DNA of 64,000 nt from Achatina immaculata (Eukaryota; Mollusca; Gastropoda; Stylommatophora; Achatinidae): NCBI GenBank assembly GCA_009760885.1, contig CM019692.1, positions 50,962,355-51,026,354 of the forward strand. The letters run 5' to 3'. Positions 1 to 11,280 of this stretch are shown in pieces (position 1 is the stretch's first letter; every line of letters starts with the position of its first letter). The translations under genes were made by a program, and so were the position numbers. The notes beneath the pieces were generated by a model that saw nothing but the letters and a program-made list of their open reading frames with translations, searched no databases and had not been told where the DNA came from.

Positions 1-52
1 ATACCCACATAAGAGTGCATAGTGCTTCAGTTCGAAATAAAACTTAAAGAAT

Positions 53-64
53 ATCCGTTGCCCT
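53..64. repeat. Left target-site duplication of (GAA)n retroposon copy 1
   Basis: The 12-mer ATCCGTTGCCCT occurs here and again at 1,315-1,326, directly abutting the (GAA)-rich end of the repeat at 65-1,314. A perfect 12-bp direct repeat flanking an element with a simple 3' tail is the usual trace of target-primed reverse transcription. Confidence 0.75.
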
Positions 65-1314
65 GGACTGTTATAGCCGGAGGTCGGGTGGGGGTTACGC
101 TCTCCACTCAAATTAAATGTCTCCAAGGCACGCGTCTCAAATTGCCTCTGACAGTCCAAGTCCAGCTCCTGGCCTTCTCGTGGCAGAACTGTTTAAACTG
201 ACAGAAGAAGGGGCGAAAGACGAATATCTGGCGCCTGAAAACCAAGCGCTTCGGGTAGATGAGAGTCTTGGTTGGTAGCTCTTCTATGAAAAGGAAAACT
301 CTGATTTAAAACCCGCTGCTGACGAGATTCTCCAGCTGCCGTGCGTGGGGTGAAACCCCTCCCGGCAAATGAAGATAAATGCGATTAGGGTTGCCGCGCG
401 GCGCCGCCGTGGAAAAGGTGAAGGAAAGGATAAATTGAAGTAACCAGTAGTCACGAGGTCAGGGCTTTTCAAATTACGGCACCTCTGCTCTAGAGGTCGG
501 CCACATCCTATATACACCCATAGTGGGGCAGATTGCCTAAACCGGCTTAACCCAGGAGTTAAAATAAGACACTGCTGGCGAGATTCTTCGGATGCCGCGC
601 GTGGGGTGAAACTCCTCCCAGCCAATGAAGAAAATGTGAAAGTGCGATTAGGGTTGCTGTGCGGCGCCGCTGTAAAAAAGGTGATGGAAAATATCTTAAT
701 TGGTATGTTGCGAACGAAGAAGAAGATCTTAATTGGTATGTCCAGTAGTCTCGTGGCGAGAGCCACTCATACCACGTCACCTCTGCTCTAGAGGCCGGTC
801 ATGTCCTATATACCCCATACTGCTGAAATATGCCTAAACCGGCTTAACCCAGGGGTGAAAGTCGATGGCTACTCATATCACGATGGCTCCGCTTTAGAGG
901 CTTAACCTAGGGGTGAAACTCACTAGTGGCGAGGATTCGTCCTTCTGGACAAAAGCTCCGTCCCGGTCACCACCAGGAAGGGTAGCGGCCACAACCACAA
1001 AACGCTGAAGTCGGAGACACTAGACCAGTGCAGTCTAGATAGGCAACCACCTCTCACCCGACGAGGATATATTATATTCAAATCACGTTGAGGTTTTCCG
1101 GTGAGTAAGTCCAACTCTAGACTAAACTGGTGCAACGAAAACCACGGTGTCACACAATGCCGCTTCTGTGACCCACCGAGAATATAGGCCAAAGCCCCAC
1201 CATGCTCTGTGCCTCCACCCTAAATGAGACTATCGCGAGAACCACAGTAGTAAATTCAGTAGGATCACGGGGCGATCTTGGTGGTAGAAGCGAACGAAGA
1301 AGGAGAAGAAGAAG
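65..1314 (+). mobile_element. (GAA)n-tailed non-autonomous retroposon, copy 1
   Basis: This is a plus-strand copy of a repeat that recurs inverted at 8,731-10,043. From about 308 onward the two share the same modules: GC-rich units with the phrase GCGCGGCGCCGC, short units built around the hairpin ACCTCTGCTCTAGAGGT, units with the phrase TTTTCCGGTGAG, and a 3' end ACGAAGAAGGAGAAGAAGAAG. The first ~245 bp (65-307) are not shared. They read as a coding-like stretch of unknown origin and are replaced by pre-rRNA sequence in the second copy. No transposase or RT is encoded, so it must be mobilised in trans. It is flanked by a 12-bp duplication. I do not recognise a named family. Confidence 0.7.
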
Positions 1315-1326
1315 ATCCGTTGCCCT
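1315..1326. repeat. Right target-site duplication of retroposon copy 1
   Basis: Identical to 53-64 and located immediately after the GAAGAAGAAG tail. Confidence 0.75.
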
Positions 1327-1535
1327 ATTTCTTCTTGTAGTCTCCCTTTAGACACACAGAATGGAGATAAAGCGTCATTTCTGAATGTCCTTGGTTTACA
1401 CTGGAATTTTCGAACATCTCACTCCGTTTGTTAATTTCAGTGTCGAGGTGAAACTTAGATGAGTACAATCAATATTTCATCAACTTATAAAAGAAATGGA
1501 TTATTATTTTTTTTTCACTACACTTTCTTTTACAG
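1327..1535. other. AT-rich spacer, nothing recognised
   Basis: Unique-looking sequence between the retroposon and the TA/TG microsatellite. No supported open frame or RNA gene was seen. Confidence 0.4.
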
Positions 1536-1572
<37 letters not shown>

Positions 1573-1593
1573 ATGTGTGTGTGTGTGTGTGTA
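1536..1593. repeat. (TA)n-(TG)n compound microsatellite
   Basis: An uninterrupted TA run passes directly into a TG run. Confidence 0.95.
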
Positions 1594-1600
1594 TTTACAC

Positions 1601-3165
1601 ACTAGCTGAGTACCCGACGTTGTCCTTGTATCTATTTATCCCAATCACGAAAGTTCTATTCATTTCCACAACCTTCCAGACGGTTCTACAACCTTCTACA
1701 TGGTTCTACAGAGTCTAGACGGTTTGATTATAAACAACATTTTTAGTTTCACCTCCAGGAGCAAGAATAAATAAATTCTTGGGTGAACCCATCTTTGAGC
1801 AAGCAACATAAAGTTGTCCGTGGGAGAAACATGGCGATCTCAAATCTATCTCTCTCCCTCTCTCTCTCTGGGCAAGAGAAGGGCAGAATATTAGACAGGC
1901 CTGCGTGCCCAACTCTTAACCCTTTGAAATTAAAGTAATGTTCGTTCGTTCGTTCTGACCCTATCTCTCTCCCTGTCTATCTCTCTCTCTCTCCTCTCAC
2001 CCTCTCTCCTCTCTCCATCAGTAGGCAACATAAAGTTGTCCGTAGTAGGAGAAACGTGGTGATCTCAAATATATCTCTCTCCTCCCTCTCTCTCTGTCCC
2101 TCTCCCCCTCTCTCTCTCTCTCCCTTGAGCAAGCAACAAAAAGTTGTCCGTGGGAGAAACATGGCGACCTCAAATCTCTCTCTCTTCCTCTATGTCCATA
2201 TCTCTCTCCTTCTCTCTCTCTCTCCTCTCTCTACCTCACTCTCTCCTTCTTTCTACCTCACTCTTTCCCTCTCTTTCCCTCTCTCTCCCCTCCCTCTCTC
2301 TATCTCTCTCCCGCCTCTCTATATCTCTCTCCCTCTCTCTATCTCTCTCCCGCCCTCTCTCTAACTCTATCCCTAATTTGAAAAGCTAATTGAAAAAAAA
2401 AGAAAACAGCACATTGTCACAGAGCGATGCAATCTCCTATAGAATACAATAAAAAAGCTAATATAAACAGGTATATAAACTAGTATAATAGGAAACAACG
2501 TTAAAATTTATTTTTAGAAATATAATTAAAACAAAAAAGAGACCATCAACTAAAAGAGCGACACGACACTGTTACATTCCCTGACAGATGATAAACTGCA
2601 ATACTTGCCGAATTAGCTTATCTTATATACGGCAATCTAAGATTCGGGTGGGTGCTGGAAGTTTCTCGAACATCATGAGTCCAAGACCGCAGTCATATCC
2701 ACAACCTTCTAGAAGATTCCCCCCCCCCCCACCCCAACGTGATTGGTAGCTGATCAACCAGTGTATACGCGCTCTCCGTTATGAAATAAATACTCTGACC
2801 ATTTTCTAAATGGACGCTGAGGTGAACAACAGTAGGGTGTCTTTCGTGAATCAGAAATCTGCTCCGCGCATCATGTTTCTCGTTATCAATGCCAACCGTT
2901 CGGCATCTCAGCAGATATAATGTCATCGATTTACGGCCGACAACCTACAGCAGGCATAAATATCACGGAAGTTACTTTCTGTCGTTCAGTTTGCATCTTT
3001 CGGTTTCGATCCCACCCCAATTACTCAGGCCCCCCTTAGGGTGCAGTTTCCAGACTGTAAGTCATATGTGTGCCAAATTTGGTTGAAATTGCTCCAGGCG
3101 TTCCAGCGTAGTGCTCTAACATACATACACACACATATACATATCGCCGCTCTTCTGACGAAAAT
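1601..3165. repeat. Dispersed non-coding repeat with a CT-rich core
   Basis: It opens with CTAGCTGAGTACCCGACGTT and closes with a phrase around 3,063-3,120 of the type 'TGTGCCAAATTTGGTTGAAAT ... GCTCCAG', both styles I associate with widespread invertebrate interspersed repeats. Within 1,797-2,185 a ~60-bp subunit containing AAAGTTGTCCGTGGGAGAAA recurs three times, separated by TCTC runs. No intact protein is encoded. A copy of the 'GGGTTAAGAATTGGGCACGC' repeat seen at 60-62 kb lies inverted at about 1,865-1,955. Confidence 0.45.
1847..2375. repeat. CT-rich microsatellite block
   Basis: A long polypyrimidine stretch dominated by TCTC/CCTC, broken by the ~60-bp subunit noted in the surrounding repeat. 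Open frames here are simple-repeat translations. Confidence 0.85.
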
Positions 3166-3679
3166 ATAAACTAATGTTGTTGCTAGCCCTGGTATAGTAC
3201 ACGGCCTGTAAAGTTTATGATGTAGAGAAATACAAGAACGGTGCTACTGTAATGTTGTGACGACACCCTCTCTTGCAGACATGCAAACCGGCCAAAAAAA
3301 AAAAAAGTGTTAAAATGTAAATTTAACATCATTTCCCCTCGCTCCCACCCCACCCCGCCGATCAATTGATTGTTTCTGATATTGGAACTTAGAAAATGCC
3401 AGGTTACATAGAAAGAACGCCTGCTTTGGATCCCTAGCTCGCTGTCTCTTCCCCTCTTTTCACATGACGATGCTACGTCCTGTCCAGCAAGATCTTGATG
3501 TCTTCCAACTCATTTGTATGGAACGCCGTTCAAGCAAAGTTTTTCCAGTGTTGTTCGCCGTACATTTTAATATGGCTAAATCCTTACAGTTGTCTACTGC
3601 AGTAGTTACTAAATTTTGATAACCTAAATGTCTATCCCAGCACACCTGTATTCTTAATGCTGGATTTTCGAACAATTAA

Positions 3680-3754
<75 letters not shown>

Positions 3755-4780
3755 CATTTTCAAAGTTTACATTACATTTACCATATTAAAATGTTACATG
3801 TTTTATTATACTAGGCATTGTTTTCAATGTCAGCTATGAGCCTGCAAAAATTACATTTCTCTGGCCATTTCAGGTCGCGCTGGACTGGGACTAATTTGTT
3901 GTGGGTTCTGTACGTGGCGGGTATTTGTCCGCCGTTATTTATTAAACAGAAAAAATGCGCTGTAAGTTGGTCAAAAATATTTTGTTTAACTCTTAAAAAA
4001 ACAGTTGGCGGTACACTTCTAGTTCCTCTCGGCACACCGTTTGAAAACCTGTGGTCTAATGCTCTAATATTCACCCCCCCCCCCACCAGTTTCTTATTTA
4101 TTTGAGCTCTTTTCTGTCAATCCCAGTCTTCGTTTTGCGCACATTACAACGGCCTGAAATGTCTTGTTTATTTTGTATTGTTATAAGCGTTTGAAAACCG
4201 AGACTAAACTCTTAAGTTGTATGCAGCTGCATCTTACCGACCACAGAACGAGACAGCAACTTACCGTCTACAACCGTAAAAGCCAACAGGAAGGTTGTCA
4301 TCATACACGCAGAGCTGGCATGTTCCCGCGCAGTCATATCAGAGTTCTAGCTGTGATAGGCTTCATGTGCCCTTCTATAGAATATATCACGTACACTGAA
4401 GCTGTTTTCCTTGAACGGTAAAACTGTTAATAGCCCGCTGTTAAGCACTAGGTGGCGCCCAATCGCACTTCCAACACTACCACCGCACTGCATATCCACT
4501 TCTAAAGCCCTACGGCCACACAAGTGTCGAGACAGTAAACAGCAATGGCCGTGCCGTCTCATTGGTTCGTCCTGTACTCTTCCATCCCCGCGACTGTTTT
4601 CTTCTTATCGTCCTGTTCTGTACCGCATAATAAAAGCAGTCTTTCTAGCCTCGTGTTTTGTTGTGAGATATAATTTGTTTCGTTTGTCGTGTTAACTTTG
4701 AACATTACTGTCTTTTTACTTGTCTCATAGTTTATTATTGGTGTGTTACTTCGTGTTTTACTTGGACGTTGTGTTAATCT
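3166..4780. other. No gene supported; holds a (TA)n tract
   Basis: Apart from the TA run at 3,682-3,752, only short open frames are present. A 91-codon minus frame at 3,811-4,086 has mixed protein-like composition and might be a fossil transposon piece, but I see no diagnostic motif. Confidence 0.3.
3682..3752. repeat. (TA)n microsatellite
   Basis: About 70 bp of uninterrupted TA dinucleotides. Confidence 0.95.
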
Positions 4781-4840
4781 CATAGTTTACTTTAAATGTG
4801 TACATCTCACAATGTACTATCGTGTTTATGTACTTGGCAG

Positions 4841-5231
4841 AGCAACTGAGAAACACATAAATGCCTTTGAATGTAAATGCTACAGAAGAGTTCTTCAAAT
4901 ATTATGGACAAAAAAGAACAAATATATCCATACTACTAGAACTTAATATTGAAGAAGGCTGGCTAGTAAAGAGGACTGGAGAGAGAAAACTTAAATATTT
5001 TGGACACATTAAACGTCATGATAATCTAGAGAAGACCGTCTTGGAAGGGTATATAATGGGAAAAAAGAAAGAGAATAAGACCAAGGCGAAGATGGCTGCA
5101 AGACATCTTTGATAATCTGCAAATGGATGCATCAGCAGCAGGGCATCTTGCTTACAACCGAGATGCTTACAGGAGTGCTGTTAAGGAGGCAAAGTTCCGC
5201 AAAGCACATGCAAATGACTGACTGACTGACT
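4841..5231 (+). mobile_element. LINE-C 3' fragment (RT C-terminus) with ACTG tail
   Basis: The translated frames match the same C-terminal segment seen at 21.1, 21.3, 34.6, 47.3 and 50.9 kb. Readable landmarks are EEGWLV, KYFGHIKRHDNLEKTVLEGY and, after a frameshift, RWLQD, DASAAGHLA and EAKFRK. The copy ends in a run of ACTG units. It is strongly 5' truncated, as is normal for non-LTR elements, and sits inside the ~45-bp minisatellite. Confidence 0.75.
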
Positions 5232-5335
5232 GTGTTTGTGTCACAGTTTACTTTCACTGCGTACATCTCACAATTTACTATTATTGTGTTTATGTCATAG
5301 TTTACTTTCATTGTGCACTATAGCACAGTCCATTG

Positions 5336-6299
5336 TAAGTTGTGATTACTGTATTATTATTATATTATTATTATTATTAATGTTATGATTATTATTACTA
5401 TTAGCATCTTTAATATAGTTATTATTATTACTGATACGCAGAAAGTAGGTCAGAAAAGATGGAGAATTTGGGAGAGGAACACTCCCACGGTATTAGAAAA
5501 CAGGTTCCCACGACATTAGTGACAGTCCATCACGACTGGACGCTGACAAGTGTAACAGAAGAAACAGACAAAGACAAGAGAGCGGACATGCAATACAACT
5601 CAACTAGCAATTTATGATTCGGGAACCAATCGGCGAACATACCAAAACTAATGGACGAGTTTCGAATGACAGTGCAGAATTACTGAGTGGTCAGTTAAGA
5701 AAGAAAACGGGACGAGAAGATGACACAGACACAGGAGAGGCAGGTAGGAGGAGAGGAGGAAGACGGAGTTTTTAGGAGGAGGAGAAGTTGTTTAGAACAG
5801 ACAGAGGAAATGCTACGAGTTGAAAAGTGATTATTAGTACTGCAAGTGAAATATAGGTTTGATATTTTGAAATCCTGTGAAAAATGACCGAGACGAGGAA
5901 GGCTCTTGAGATTAGATGACCAAGTGTTGAAGATCTAACATAGTACAGAGCTAGGAGTTGTTCTCGTATCACATGTAGAGATTTTGAAACTGAGAACATT
6001 GCTGAAGTGCTGTATCTAGAATATGGTAGATCTGTTTGTTGTGAAACAGTGTTCAGGTGATTCCGTGATGAACCAAGGTGATGCATTTTGTAATTCAAGT
6101 GATGTTACCGTCTATTGTATCGGAACCATTATTCTACCGAACTAAATAAAATCTGTAACTTGTGCAGAGACTTGATTTATTGAAACTCATACTATCTGTG
6201 AGGAGATGAGCGATGTGCGTGAAGATAAAAAGCATAAAACAAAGAACATCTTCTTCTTCAGTAAAAGCAATACTGTAACTCACAGTATAACATTGTTAT
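5336..6299. other. Unassigned sequence inside the minisatellite
   Basis: Begins with ATT-rich simple sequence (about 5,350-5,430), followed by about 900 bp with no motif I recognise. It could be an old insertion, because minisatellite units flank it. Confidence 0.3.
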
Positions 6300-6783
6300 A
6301 GCACATCTCATAATTTACTACCATTGTGTCATAGTTTACTTTCATTTGTGTACATCTCATAATTTACTATCGTTGTGTTTATGTCATAGTTTACTTTCAT
6401 TGTGTTTATGTCATAGTTTACTTTCATTGTGTTCACATTATAGTGTAACCTACTATAATGTTTTGTCTCAGACTAATATTATTGCGTATAATCATCTCAT
6501 AGTTTCGTTGTTCACTTTCACGCTTACCACAGACGACAGTTTACAACTTCCATGTTAATTTCATATAACGTTTTCTGTACGAGTTTTTTTTTTCTTCTTC
6601 TTTCAAATCTCCTTGTAGTTAGTCCCTTCTGCCATTTCAAATGGGCAGAGGTTGTGTCAGTTCTGTTTTGTTTTGGTTGGTAACTAGAACTTCATATTTT
6701 TTTTCATGTTACCACACCAGGAGTAAATCTTACGACTTTAAAAATTACTCCTTGTTATGGCTGGTTTTTCCGGCATCTAACCA

Positions 6784-6786
<3 letters not shown>

Positions 6787-6828
<42 letters not shown>
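6787..6828. repeat. (TC)n microsatellite
   Basis: About 42 bp of perfect TC. Confidence 0.95.
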
Positions 6829-7640
6829 GTTTCATTAACATACACGCTGACACACACAAACACTGAAGCAATTAGTTCATTCAGTTTCCCTACCCCAAAC
6901 TCCTGCGGCATCAGGAAAGACGAGGGAGTCTTGCTGCGCGTCTTTTGTTACTGAGTGTTTTTTTTTTAAACCCCATGATTTAGAATTTCAGTTTTCACAC
7001 GGGGGATGGTGTTTATTATTTCTATATTTAGAAAACAAAACACAACAAAAAAACAACAAGAGGCAGTTTTCGTGTTACCCTCCACACTCACTTGTTTTAT
7101 AAAATGCAGCAAACGGCGCTTGAGTTACAAACTTGTTTGTTTTGGGGGGATTTCTCTATACAAACACAACAACACGTCTTCTCCTCATCCCTCCCTTCTC
7201 TCAACCCCCCGCCCCGTAAACCTGCGTCAGTTATAGGTAATCGATATGTTTGTTAAATATTGCTCTTCCAGTTGTCCCATGTGGTGATGTTTTGTGTGTA
7301 TGTGTGGATGGGTGTTGAGGCTGTGGAAAACAAACAAAAAATTGATCATACTTGCACTTGTTGAAACTCACTCGCTGCGCTTTAAGCAGGTAGTTCGAAT
7401 TAATGAAACAAGTTTGCGGGCTTGAAATGTAGCGTGGAATAATTCACTGTTTCCTTTTGGGCCCCTGTTCCTTGCCATTGCTTCTTCCAAACAAAAACAG
7501 AAACATTACTTCTGCTGGTTGTCTCCCACCCCATCCCACCCCACCCCCTTTTCAAGTAACCCAGGGATACGAAGAAGCTACGCCAGGCAAGAACACCCCA
7601 GGCATGCGTAACACGCTGCATTTAGCAAGATAATTCTACC
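6829..7640. other. No gene supported
   Basis: T-rich and low-complexity patches with no convincing reading frame, tRNA fold or transposon terminus noticed. Confidence 0.35.
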
Positions 7641-7644
7641 CAGA

Positions 7645-7918
7645 AAGGGACAGGCAGACATTCTGAAAGCAAGAAGCAGATATTCTGAAAGCGAGAGGCA
7701 GACATTCTGAAAACAAGAAGCAGATATTCTGAAAGCGAGAGGCAGACATTCTGAACGCAAGAAGCAGGTATTGTGAAAGCAAGAAGCAGATATTCTGAAA
7801 GCGAGAGGCAGACATTCTGAAAGCAAGAAGCAGATATTCTGAAAGCGAGAGGCAGACATTCTGAAAGCAAGAAGCAGATATTCTGAAAGCGAGAGGCAGA
7901 CATTCTGAAAGCGAGAGC
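7645..7918. repeat. Minisatellite, 42-bp dimer of two ~21-bp halves
   Basis: GAGGCAGACATTCTGAAAGC alternates with AAGAAGCAGATATTCTGAAA-type halves for about 6.5 dimer copies. Minus-strand frames across it are repeat translations. Confidence 0.9.
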
Positions 7919-8340
7919 AGACTGCCCGGTCAGAAAGATAGAAGAAAACAAGGAAAGTTTAATGGTACGAATAAGAAATGAGTTAAAATATTGGGAGGAA
8001 GGAGGAGAATAGTCAAACGAGAGGAAGGCAGGAAGCACGAAGATTGATTTGGGGTGGGGGAGGGAGGAGGGGAATGGTGAGATGAGCACAGATACTTTAT
8101 AGTCTGGAGATGGGAAAATGAACGAAGACACTTAAAACATGCGAAAATATAACAATAAACTGAATCTCGAAAACAGGGAGAGCTAACTAAACGAGTTCGG
8201 AACATAGTAGATTATAAAAATAACCGTAGCAAAGAAAATAATAAAATATTATATACAAGATAATTTTTTAAAAACAAAATAACGAGTCACTCTGAACATG
8301 AATGGGACTCTACTTTCTGTGACTGCACCAAAACTGAATT
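7919..8340. other. Unassigned sequence
   Basis: Purine-rich, with no motif recognised. Short ATT repeats at 8,340-8,352 abut the 3' end of the RTE copy. Confidence 0.3.
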
Positions 8341-8730
8341 ATTATTATTATTCTTATTTCTTATATCCTTCCCGTGCCGTTAAACGTCACATAGGGCTCG
8401 CAAGGTAGTTCGCCAATTTTTCCTGTCTTCGCCGAGTCTTTCAACCTCATCAAGGGATTTTATGCCTGTTAATCTGACCTCTCTTAACAATGTCCTCTTC
8501 AGAGTTTCACGCCTCTTTTTCTTTGGCCTGTTGTGTTCCATTTTATAGCTTGATTTTGGGATTCTCTGACTGTTTCTTCTCATCACGTGACAACATTTGT
8601 CCATCTCCTTTTCCTGATCACCCATGAGACTGGTTGTTGTTCAGTCATCTGTCTTATCTCTGCATTGTTCTTGAATTCGTTCCACTTGATGCCGAGTATT
8701 TTCATTAGGTATTTGTTTTCAAAAAAGTCT
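8341..8730 (-). mobile_element. RTE-A copy, 3' part (split by the rDNA-retroposon insertion)
   Basis: Minus-strand reading gives the RTE-A C-terminus (LGIKWNEFKNNAEIRQMTEQ, then KRTLLRE and NWRTTLRALCDV), followed by the family 3' end ACGGCACGGGAAGGATATAAG. The copy stops upstream exactly at AAAAAAGTCT (8,721-8,730). The rest of the same copy resumes at 11,775 with the same 10 bases. The two halves are one element interrupted by a 3-kb insertion. Confidence 0.85.
8721..8730. repeat. Left target-site duplication of chimeric retroposon
   Basis: AAAAAAGTCT is identical to 11,775-11,784 and lies inside an RTE codon series. It reads CTTTTTT on the minus strand, an A/T-rich target typical for LINE endonucleases. 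Confidence 0.75.
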
Positions 8731-10043
8731 TCTTCTTCTTCTTCTTCTTCGTTCACTTCTACCACCAAAAACCGCACTGTGAACCTACTGAATTCACGCA
8801 TGTGGTCCTCGTTAGGTCCCGTGGTCCCCTGTGTGGTCCAAAATAGACCACACGAGTTCCACGAAAGGACCACAAGGGGTTCAGAGTATCACAGTGCTTT
8901 AGCCTGTATTCTTGGTGGGTCTCAGAAGCGGGATTGCGTGACACCGTGGTTTTCATTGCACCAGTTTGGTCTAGGGTTGGACTTTCTCACCGGAAGACCT
9001 CGACGTGTTTGGAATATCAGAGCATCCCCGCTGGGTGAGAGGCGTTAGCCCACCCAGGTCAGAGTTGGACTTTCTCACCGGAAAACCTCGACGTGTTTTG
9101 AGATACCCGTGTATCACCGCCGGGTGAGAGGTGGTCGCCCATCCAGTCCAGGGTTGGACTTTCTCACCGGAAAACCTCAGCGTGATTAGGATACGCAGAC
9201 ATCCCCGCCGGGTGAGAGGTGGTTGCCTATCTAGACTTCCCTGGTCCAGTGTCTCCGACTTCAGCATTTTGCAGTCGTGGCCGCTACCCTTCCTAGTTGT
9301 GACCAGGATGGAGCTTTTGTCCAGGAGGATGAATCCTCGCCACTAGTGACTTCTACCCCTGGGTTGAGCCGGTTTAGGCATTATCCCAGTATGGGCGTGT
9401 TTGGGACGGGACGGACCTCTAGGGCAGAGGTACTGTGACATTCATAGCCTTCAAGATTCACCCCTGGTATGAGCCGGTTTAGGCAAAATTCACCAGTATG
9501 GGTGTTTATCAGGCGTTACCGACCTCTAGAGCGGAGGTGGCATGACATGTCTAGCCATCGAGTTCGACCCCTGGTGTGTGCCGGTTTAGGCATATTTCAC
9601 CAGTGTAGGTGTATTTCGGACGTAGGCGGCCTCTAGAGCAGAGGTGCCGTGGTATAGCTATCGTAGCGATACTACTGGACATACCGGGTTAAACTTCACT
9701 TTCCACCACCTTTTCCCATCGGCGCCGCACAGCAACCTTTATTTCCGCATTTACTTCCTTAACCGGGAGGAGCTTCACTCCACGCGCGGCATTTGAAAAG
9801 TTAAGCCAGCAGTGACTTAACCTCTGGGACAAGCTGGTTCATGCATTTCACCCGATATGACTGCACTCAGGACGTGGTTGACCTCCAGACCAGAGGTGCC
9901 GTGATTTGACTGTTTGCTTCGCTTTATTCTTTCAACCACCTTTTCCGCAGTGATGCTGCGCGGCAACCTCATTTGCAAATTTCTTCATTGGCCGGGAAGA
10001 GCACCGCTCCACGCACGGCAGCTGAAGATCTCGCCAACAGCGG
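8731..10043 (-). repeat. (GAA)n retroposon module with internal tandem units
   Basis: Minus-strand counterpart of 308-1,314. On the plus strand one sees three ~95-bp units with CTTTCTCACCGGAAAACCTC (about 8,975-9,240), then about five ~105-bp units that each contain a GAGCCGGTTTAGGCA phrase and a CCTCTAGAGCAGAGGT palindrome (about 9,345-9,905), then two longer GC-rich units. At 10,044 it joins 18S sequence without a spacer. Confidence 0.75.
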
Positions 10044-10065
10044 GTGTTGAGTCAAATTAAGCCGC

Positions 10066-10114
<49 letters not shown>

Positions 10115-11280
10115 TTTGCAACCATACTTCCCCCGGAACCCAAAAACTTTGGTTTCCCGGAAGCTGCCCGCAGAGTCATCGAAGCAACTCCTGCGGATCG
10201 CTAGTCGGCATCGTTTATGGTCAGAACTACGACGGTATCTGATCGTCTTCGCGCCTCTGACTTTCGTTCTTGATTAATGAAAACATTCTTGACAAATGCT
10301 TTCGCAGTAGCTCGTCTTGCGGCGATCCAAGAATTTCACCTCTAACGCCGCAATACGAATGCCCCCGTTTGTCCCTGTTAATCATTACCTCCAGTTCCGA
10401 AAACCAACAAAATAGAACCGAGGTCCTATTCCATTATTCCATGCACCATTATTCAGGCAGCTGGGGCCTGCTTTGAACACTCTAATTTTTTCAAAGTAAA
10501 CGCGCCGGCCACCCGGGACGCTCAGCGAAGAGCACCCGCGGGAGAGAGCCGGCAGACGGTAGGGCAGGAGACAACGGGCAGTGAACCGGCGCGAGCCGGA
10601 CCGCCCGCCTGCGCCTGAGATCCAACTACGAGCTTTTTAACTGCAACAACTTTAATATACGCTATTGGAGCTGGAATTACCGCGGCTGCTGGCACCAGAC
10701 TTGCCCTCCAATAGATCCTCGTTAAAGGGTTTAAAGTGTACTCATTCCAATTACGGGGCCTCGAAAGAGTCCCGTATTGTTATTTTTCGTCACTACCTCC
10801 CCGTGCCGGGAGTGGGTAAGTTGCGCGCCTGCTGCCTTCCTTGGATGTGGTAGCCGTTTCTCATGCTCCCTCTCCGGAATCGAACCCTGATTCCCCGTTA
10901 CCCGTTACAAACATGGTAGGCATGTCACGTACCATCGACATTTGATAGGGCAGACATTTGAAAGATGCGTCGCCGGCACAGAAGGCCATGCGATCAGCAC
11001 AAAGTTATCCAGAGTCACCAGTTGGGACGCCGCGCCCCGCGAAGGGCAACGACGATTGGTTTTGAACTAATAAAAGCGCTCTTTCCACGAGGGTCGGAGC
11101 TTGGTAAGCATGTATTAGCTCTAGAATTGCCACAGTTATCCAAGTAGGATCGTGTCATCTAAGGAACCTCGACTGATTTAATGAGCCATTCGCGGTTTCA
11201 CCGTGAGACAGTGTGAACTTAGACATGCATGGCTTAATCTTTGAGACAAGCATATGACTACTGGCAGGATCAACCAGATA
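10044..11280 (-). rRNA. 18S rRNA, 5' ~1,237 nt only (truncated)
   Basis: The minus strand starts TATCTGGTTGATCCTGCCAG, the canonical 18S 5' end in the form seen in gastropods. It continues through the conserved stretches, including the reverse complement of GCGGTAATTCCAGCTCCAAT (about 10,665-10,690) and of the AAACTTAAAGGAATTGACGG site (about 10,090-10,110). It stops after TTTGACTCAACAC, where intact genes continue with GGGAAAACTC. The V4 region (about 10,500-10,610) is GC-rich and expanded. The 3' third of 18S, ITS and 28S are absent. The fragment is part of the chimeric retroposon, so it is an rRNA-derived pseudogene even though its sequence looks undamaged. Confidence 0.95.

Larger units (their letters stand above)
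4785..6440. repeat. Degenerate ~45-bp minisatellite, interrupted
   Basis: Units containing CATAGTTTACTTTCATTGTG and CATCTCATAATTTACTATC recur at 4,785-4,835, 5,232-5,335 and 6,300-6,440. The first gap is filled by a LINE 3' fragment (4,841-5,231). The second holds about 950 bp of unassigned sequence. The array therefore predates the insertions. Confidence 0.6.

Noticed and set aside
10044..11280. Functional 18S rRNA gene
   Set aside because: The 3' third of 18S plus ITS and 28S are missing, and the fragment is bounded by a retroposon and target duplications.
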